In this document: piece by piece, positions 57,392 through 64,000 of the stretch
How positions within the stretch are numbered: position 1 is the first letter of the stretch
Layout: the number at the start of each line of letters is the position of its first letter
Source of the DNA: Corynespora cassiicola
Taxonomy: Eukaryota > Ascomycota > Dothideomycetes > Pleosporales > Corynesporascaceae
Length of the DNA: 64,000 nucleotides
Assembly (NCBI GenBank): GCA_022059125.1
Contig: JAEUWY010000005.1
Coordinates: 2,418,001-2,482,000, forward strand
Reading direction: 5' to 3'
Translations under genes and position numbers: made by a program
Notes under the pieces: model-generated
Databases searched by the model: none
Seen by the model: the letters and a program-made list of their open reading frames with translations, nothing else
What the model was told of the DNA's origin: nothing

Positions 57392-60300
57392 CTACTTCGT
57401 TTTTCGCTTCTTGCCGTTGGCGTATTGCTGCAGCTCCTCGGCGGCGGCAGCGTTGATCCTGCGCGAATACTCCATCCAGCCACCCTGTCGCTTGATGTGC
57501 TTGTTGAACGAATCGAACATATCAAGTCCAAAATTTTGAATGGCCCAGATGGTAGCTGTTGCCGCATGTTTGGACATGATGATGTTGAAGTCTGGCTGAG
57601 TGAAGTCCGCCCGCATGCGCAGTGACTCGATGAACCGTTGCCGCTGGTGTTGGAGGTTATTACAATACAGGAACATGTGTATTGGGGTCTGTGGTCCATT
57701 TCCGCATGGGCAATCGGGGGACTGGTGGTATGATTAGCCGCAAAATCGAAAAGTCATGGAGGCAATGAGACAGAAGGGCAGCAATAGGAAGTGATGTAAG
57801 TTCGCGACACGTACCGGTACTTTTTTCCAGGAGTGCATGAGAGCTAGGAGTTCAATGACTCCAGTTCTGCATCGTATCAACATGGAACACTGGGCGCGCG
57901 TCAAGCCTCGATAATACCCAAAACTTTTGGGGCCCCATGATTCCTTGAGAACAGGGAGGTCTCTGAGAATACGATGTTCCTTCCGTTTTTCCACCTCAAG
58001 GCGGCGGACGACCTCCCATTGCTCGCATACTCTCCTCTCGAAGGTCTCCCTCACTAGAGTCTTGATCTCTTCGTCTCGCCACTTCACCAGGGCCCATCTG
58101 GCTGTGGCTACCTCAAGCGACGGTGATATGCGCAAACATTTCAAGTGGACCGCCTCCACGAACTTGCCAGCCAACACACGAGCCCGCTTCAATGGGTGGT
58201 TTTCTCCTTGCGACATGCCCTCTATCACCGCATAATACTGAGGCGAAAGCAATGCGCGCGCCCGATAGGAGTATGCTCTGATCTGTAGATGCTCCAGGAT
58301 CGGCAGGATGTTGAATTCCTTGAGAAGAAACCATCTATTTGTACCTTGGGCCGGTCGGAAGAGCCGCACCAGTGCCTTGTACTGTATAGAGCAAATCTTC
58401 TTGAGAACGACTTTGGTCATGGCGTAACGGCATTTCTCGAGACCCCAAATGAACCATGCGCCACAGGCATACATGATCAACGGCAAGATGTAGACAGTGT
58501 AATAATGCTTTGCAGCTTCGTTGTTGTAGCCATACGTCGTTGAGGTTACTGATAATTTCGAAAGAGCATGATTTACCTTATTGGAAATCAGCTGAACGTG
58601 TGCTTTCCAAGAAAGGCGATAGTCCAGCTTGATCCCAAGGATAGTGATTGTCTGGGCCGGCTTTTTGTTGGAAACTCCAGGAATATTTGGAACCTCGTCG
58701 AAGAAGGGCTCTGGACCAGCTTTCTTCTTCATCTTCGACGGCTTTCTCTTGCTCGAAGACTGGTCATGGACGGGCGCCTGGTTGGTACTCGACGACTGGT
58801 CGTTGGCGGGTACCTGTTTGTTGCTCGTTGATTGGTCATTGTTCGGCGACTGACTATTGTCGATTGGAAGATTGTAGCGGAAGTAAGGGCGACGAGTGTG
58901 CATGACCATAGTCTTTTCCGCCTGGAATCGAAGGACATTGCAATCCATCCATCCACAAAGACGAGGGTACAGTTCTTCGATGATTTTGTTATTGCGCCGA
59001 AAATCCTTCGAGTTGATAACGAAGTTATGATCGTCAACGAAGGCAAACCCATTGATTTCGCCATCTTCGCAAATCATTTTCTTCACCATTTCGAGCATGG
59101 GAGAAGCAAAGAACAGGAATAGAATAGGTGACAAGGGACTGCCTTGAGGAACACCTTTGTCAAGCCATAACGGGGTCTTGCACCACTCTCCAAAGATTCG
59201 TACCCTAGTGCGACGTCTGCATAGGAAGGACCACACGAATAATACTATCCAGTGAGGTATACCCTTCTCAGCCAGACATTGGAGCAACTTTTCGTACTGG
59301 ACACTGGGATATGCTCCCTTGATATCAACACTGAGAATGGTTACTTGTAGTCCTCGTTCCCAAGCTGAATAGATCGTATCAAGAAGGCACTCAACCGCCA
59401 TCTCAGAGCTTGTCATGCCGAATTGTGCGATGGAGACTAAATTGAATTCTCTCGCTAGGTCTCTCAGCGAGTTCGCATATAGCTTCTCTAGGAGCTTCCC
59501 CAGTAGGGGTAGCAGTGCGATTGGACGATAGCTACCTGGCAAGCCTATAGGCTTACCAGGCTTCTTTAAGAAGACGGTTGTGTTGCCCTTGAATTCGTCG
59601 GGATGGAGGCCGAGGAGAATACATCCAGCAAAAAGAAGTAGTAGATGATGGAGGAAGTTTTTGGACCGAGCGCATACTTTCAGAGCTTCCGCTGCGACAC
59701 CATCCTCGCCGGGGCTTTTCTTGTTGTGAAGCTCCCCAATGAGTGCTTTCAGTTTATCGGCAGATATGCTCGGTAAGAAGTTGATCCGATCCGGATTGAC
59801 ATCAGCTTGTGGCCTTAGGGCCACCGGAGGTTGTTCTTCATCGTGAACATGTTCCGGACCGTAGATACCTTTCAAAAGGCATCTTGATTTAGCCTCAGCT
59901 GTATCTGCTGTTTCTCCATCGAACTCAAATGCTGGCATTTGGGGCGGATAGCTGGGCTCGAACGTCTTTCGTTGCCATTTGGTCCATCTATGGACACCCT
60001 GAACGGAAGATGTTCCTGCCTGGATGGCATCGCGAAAAGCCCAGGTTGCTTCTCTCCTCTCCTCTTTGTACTGATCGTCGCGCTCTCTGCGCGTCTGCGT
60101 TTCAGCTGATGAAGTACTGTCTGTTTCCTCTGATACGGTAGGTGCAGCGGCGTTCAGAGATGAGGCACTGCCTGTTCCCCGTGATGCTTCAGATGCAGAG
60201 ACTTCTAGAGAAGAAACATAGGAGTCGTACGTGGGATACAAGGCGTCAACCTCATCTGCGCCGTGAATGATTGTGCCAGAACGAATTGTACTCTTAGGCT

Positions 60301-61509
60301 TTTTGTATGTCTTTTGCTTTGGTGGCGAGGGGCGAGTGAGGGGAACCGTCTCGATGGCCCCGCATACGGCTTTGTTGAGGCTTCTAGCATAATCTTCCAC
60401 GGAATCTGGAGAGATGGGTAAATTTTCCCGTTCGAAATCGCCTGGCTTCATCGAATGAAGCAATTCGGCAGCTCCGTTGACACCACTGGTATCAGTCTTA
60501 TCCAAAAGGGACTCGAGGGTGATAGTGAATTTATCCTCGCTCAGCTTGTCCCATCTACGTCTTCGACCGGGCTCCCGCGAAGGTTGTAAACTGAGCGTGC
60601 ACATGAGTGGGCGGTGATCGGAATCAAAGGCTTGCCAATCTTCCACGACGTGCGATTCTGACACTCGATCGCGAAGTGCACGTCCAACGAAAATGATATC
60701 AATGGTAGAGCAATTTTCTTTCGACACAAATAAGCCCCGCGCATAGGTTAAGACGCCTGGTGTCATAATGTAGTGCATACCGGCGCCCAGAAGCGAATCC
60801 GCCAATTCCACTGCTTTCAGTTCCTGTCCACTGGGCTCTCCCGTCCAGATAGAGGCATGCAGATTGGTGTCGCCAAGGAAGATGTCAAGATCATCGCCTT
60901 TCAAGCATGTAGACGAAAGCTCATCAATCTTGATCTCGCACTTTCGATTGTGTATGTTGTGTATGCACATTTGTCCCAGTTCGGTCTGGAGCTTCAAAGA
61001 GGCAACAAGAGCTTGATTGGAATTTGAATATTGTTGGACACTCCAAGCACGTGAGATTGAGGTGTGAATCAGAAACCCGACAGGATCGATCTCCAACTTC
61101 TCCAGTTCCTCGTAGTTGCTGCTTCGAGGCCCCTTGAAATCTGGATTGTCCTCCATGAGGACCGGGCGATTCGTATTGTACCAAAAGAAGTACTTAGATG
61201 TACCTATCAGGAAAGGAAATTCTTTTGGGGCGTCCTGAAGAGCAACTATATCTGGAGGACGAGGAATCCCTTGCATTGCCTTGGCAAGAGCCCTGAGGCG
61301 CACGATGGATCCCTTCACATTACATGATAGAAGCACAAGCTCGCCATCAGATATTGGCCGCGAAGGTGCCACGATATCCTTTGAAACCATCAGAAAATGT
61401 ATGTGATATGATTAGTGTGACATTTTGAACGTACATTGTCATCTTGTCCATGTCCTTGCGAAGAGGACGAGGGCAGTGCGGTTTCCTGTGATAGCTGGGA
61501 ATGCTCCAT
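57392..61509 (-). mobile_element. LINE-type (non-LTR) retrotransposon, coding part
   Basis: The span encodes an apurinic-type endonuclease followed by a reverse transcriptase and a C-terminal zinc knuckle, the order found in non-LTR elements. No separate ORF1 (nucleic-acid-binding protein) is recognised upstream. No poly-A tail or target-site duplication was found; the 24-bp minisatellite begins shortly 3' of the stop. The long uninterrupted frame and normal GC content show that it has escaped RIP, in contrast with the AT island, so it is young, single-copy or under selection. Confidence 0.8.
57392..61509 (-). CDS. Endonuclease / reverse transcriptase, spliced
   Basis: Core exon runs from ATG 61390 to 57815, then an intron (57814-57722, GTACGT, GGCTAATC branch, CCACCAG) and a last exon 57721-57392. 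A further 5' exon (61509-61435, 25 codons from ATG) joins in frame through an intron 61434-61379 but is optional. Numbering from ATG 61390: endonuclease Asn24, Asp53 (position usually Glu), GDTNLH 173-178, Asp231, SDH 257-259; RT motifs KSPGEDGV 558-565, Asp689 in SVDIKGAYPSV, GVPQGSPLSP 746-755, catalytic VDD 785-787 in FAFVDDHNF; thumb region LGIKLDYRLSWKAHV near 918. A repeated N-D-Q-S-S/T insert lies at 845-880. No RNase H motif is seen. The final exon supplies CPCGNGPQTPIHMFLYC, a C-C-H-C knuckle. About 1301 residues from the downstream start when spliced. Confidence 0.85.
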
Positions 61510-64000
61510 GGCTGAGATGAGCAAAAGTCAAGCTATGATATACGAGAAAGCGAGGATGCGAAGGGCCAAAGTGATTGCCATCCAAAAAGGCATCCAACAT
61601 AATTGCTGGAGGGGCCCAACTCAAGCGCGGTGCCAAGTCTGCAAGCAGAACAGATCACGACAAAGACAAGCCCTGGGCAAAGGAAAGCACCCAGCAAGGG
61701 ATCGCACAGAATCAGCGATGGCGTTGGCGCATCTGAAGGCCACTGGTGTGAGGCTTGCTACGTAGAATCTCATGCTCGGAAATTCACCGGGCCATTCTGT
61801 TCAAAGAGCAGCATCTGATTCGACCAGGACGTTCTCGTAGCTGGTCGTAACCTGCAGCGGGGGCCTGTCGATACTGGCGGCCTCGGAACGGAATTTCCTT
61901 TTCCTTTCCAAGCTGACAGGAAACCACTTGATGTGAGGGTTGGGATTGGCGAGGCAAAGCGGGCCAAGATTGACGGCGCAAAGCCTACTACAAATGGAGA
62001 CACCTCGCGTATGCGGTCTAGGTGTTGACCGTCATGCAGAGAAAGGCCGCCTCTGGATCACTCGGGATTCTATCCGCATCCCGCTCGGAGAATCGAGCTT
62101 CTTGCACAGAGGAGCAAACTTTTGGAACGCCGGGAGTTCATCCGCATGATGCTCCAAGTATCGACCGTCTCGCGTAGAGAGGCTGATTTCTAGACCACCG
62201 GGATTCCACCGACATGGCTCTCCGAGGACAAAGCGTCGTGCATGAAGAAGCAAAACCGAAGACTACCGGGGTCGCGCCCGCGTGGGCTCAGATAAAGCAA
62301 GTACTTGTCAATTCTCGACGGTGTGCCTCACCCATCCTAGGCGTGTACCCGGCGCACATGGGCTATCTGTTTCGCCACCTCGGGGGCCTGTTCGAGCTGG
62401 CCACAGGTGCGGCCACCTCTGTTTTTGCGCGCCCTAAGCATGCCTGCCAATGGCACCGCCGCCCCCGCGGCCAGCCCACGCAAAAACCTTCCATGAAGAG
62501 AGCAACCCTGACGACCACCGGAATCGCGCGGCCTCGCGTTCAGATAATCGGGCGTCTTGCATGAAGAAGCAAACTTTCGGACGGCTCGGGACTGCAACGC
62601 GAGCTCGCCTTATGGGCTCAAATGCACGCTGCAACCATGGTTGGAGCATATTGTGGCGACAAGTCACATTGTGGAGACATGGAGAAGGGTAGAGGTGGGC
62701 GGTTAAATTTAGAGCGCATGCGGACGGGAAGGCTAAGAGAGTCTCGGCTATGCAGAGCGGGAAGAGCAAGCTGAACTGTTTTGAGACGACATGTCTTGTC
62801 CCACTTGAGGCGTCGGAGCGAGTCGGAGGGCGATCAGATGGGGCTCTGTGCTCCACCCCCACGCTCTCGCCCGCCAACTTTATCTCTTATTCCCGCGAGC
62901 GTGTGACCCCACCTCCCGCTTGGCGCGCTACCCCGCAGTTCGCAACATCTCCCTGTGCAGCCTCGTCCATCGCACACTTGTACTGCTTTTTGTTACATGC
63001 GAGGGGATAGCAAAGGGTTGTATATATCTTCAAAGGGACTATTTTTGTGAGGACACGTGTCAAATAGCTGTTTGGGCCTTCTTGACGCCTTTCCAAAAGT
63101 ACCCACGCTTTTCTATCTGTGGTGGTGGGATGCGGTGCTTGACAATTTCAGCCCGGCGGGCAGTCTTGTCTGGCCCCCAACAGCAAGCTTTCCATGTTGG
63201 GCATCCAATGTGCACACGGTCAAAAGCGGTGATCTCGAAGACTTTCGACAAGCGTCAGCTCATTGGCCATGCCATCCACGCCATCCCTACAATGCGTGTC
63301 CTGTTACACTTGAAGCAAACGTACGGCCGAAAGCGAAGTCCGAGGTTCTAGACGCATGGGACAGCGGGGTACTGTCGGAACCATCTCCGCATTGAATACT
63401 GCTTGTGCCGCTCTCCGAAAAGCGGAGGCACGGCTAATCAGGTGCCAATCGACGCACTCCAGATGCACCCCACGGTACCCGCAACACAGCGCCTCAACCC
63501 ACGCCTATTTCATGCTAGCTGTGCTACGAACCCCTGAGAAGAACCTCACTCTGACTGGTGGCATACCCATGGATTGAGCCTTGCAGCGGGGCACTTCGGA
63601 ATCGTGCTTGTGCCAATGATTGAGTGTTCCCACATTTGTAACACGCTTGCTAACAGCATGGTTACTCTAGGCGAGGCGGCATCTTGCGGGAAGGATTTTT
63701 CCTCTCTTTTTCTTCTTTTGAAAACTCTTCCTCGCAGTGGGCCTGGGATCAATCATCATGCACGGTGCTCATGCGAGGCCGAAGCCACATCTGGCGTCGA
63801 CGTGGATGATTGGTCTGTAGGCTCACCCGACATCAACACCATGGATATACATTGCCTTGTATGCGACCGTGTACCACTAGTGTCGACGTGATTGCCCCAA
63901 ATAGATGGCGATTCTACAGAACAGAGCCCAGAATCGGTCCCAGTTGTGGTCTATGAAGCAAAAGCAAGGGCAGTTGGAGCATACCTCTTATTGCGTCTTG
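61510..64000. other. Region upstream of the LINE gene, no gene recognised
   Basis: 2.5 kb of moderately GC-rich DNA with many open frames on both strands but no motif, signal peptide or splice-consistent model. The only clear structure is the degenerate direct repeat at 62.0-62.6 kb. No ORF1 of the LINE element can be seen here. The window ends without a gene boundary. Confidence 0.45.
62015..62600. repeat. Degenerate direct repeat, about 130-bp unit, three copies
   Basis: Copy A (about 62015-62145) and copy B (about 62157-62285) align over their length: TTGACCGTC / TCGACCGTC, CACTCGGGATTC / CACCGGGATTC, CTTGCACAGAGGAGCAAAC / CGTGCATGAAGAAGCAAAA. Copy C (about 62512-62600) shares the second half (CCACCGGAATCGC, TTGCATGAAGAAGCAAACTT). 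Identity by eye is about 60-70 %. On the minus strand copies A and C read alike at protein level (KFAPLCKKLDS against KFASSCKTPDY). Confidence 0.55.

Noticed and set aside
61436..61765. 109-codon plus-strand Cys/Lys/Arg-rich frame as a possible LINE ORF1
   Set aside because: Lies on the opposite strand to the RT gene and overlaps the optional first exon; its Cys residues do not form CCHC knuckles.

Overview
This window looks like chromosomal DNA of a filamentous ascomycete (Pezizomycotina; Dothideomycetes is my guess, not proven). The reasons are dense genes on both strands, short 45-100 nt introns with GT..AG ends and CTAAC/CTGAC branch sites, two HET-domain (vegetative incompatibility) genes, a fungal tannase/feruloyl esterase, and a sharply bounded AT-rich island of the kind left by repeat-induced point mutation (RIP). 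Gene models below were built by joining open frames across splice sites; each reported join restores a continuous frame whose total length is a multiple of three.

Layout. 1-7.6 kb is accessory: a decayed nucleotidyltransferase-like gene (0.9-1.65 kb), a long gene-poor stretch, a HET gene (4.1-5.9 kb) and the AT island (about 6.04-7.2 kb). 7.6-20 kb holds telomere-capping STN1, a small secreted Cys-rich protein, a SnoaL-like protein, a broken metallophosphoesterase, a DUF1295 membrane protein, a secreted tannase-family esterase and a second HET gene. 20-50 kb is mostly conserved housekeeping: exocyst SEC3, nucleolar SRP40/Nopp140, mitochondrial EngB-type GTPase divergent from ATP-synthase assembly factor FMC1, a class I aminotransferase, V-ATPase subunit a (VPH1), meiotic helicase MER3/HFM1, an unknown nuclear-looking protein, a luciferase-domain (DUF5519) protein and an FAD monooxygenase. 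50-64 kb is accessory again: one lineage-specific protein, a gene-poor stretch with tandem repeats and a chain of possible mini-exons, a degenerate 24-bp minisatellite, an intact LINE-type endonuclease/reverse transcriptase gene that is interrupted by at least one spliceosomal intron, and a degenerate ~130-bp direct repeat.

The most interesting points are: (1) the SRP40/Nopp140 gene carries a 42-nt retained-or-spliced intron over its stop codon, so that one transcript gives the conserved C-terminus and the other an 88-residue Arg-Gly-rich tail, which matches in layout the Nopp140-True/Nopp140-RGG pair known in Drosophila; (2) the LINE-type gene needs splicing to make its C-terminal zinc knuckle; (3) two pseudogenes with precisely placed lesions; (4) a GC-AG intron in the monooxygenase. 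I saw no tRNA, rRNA or CRISPR.
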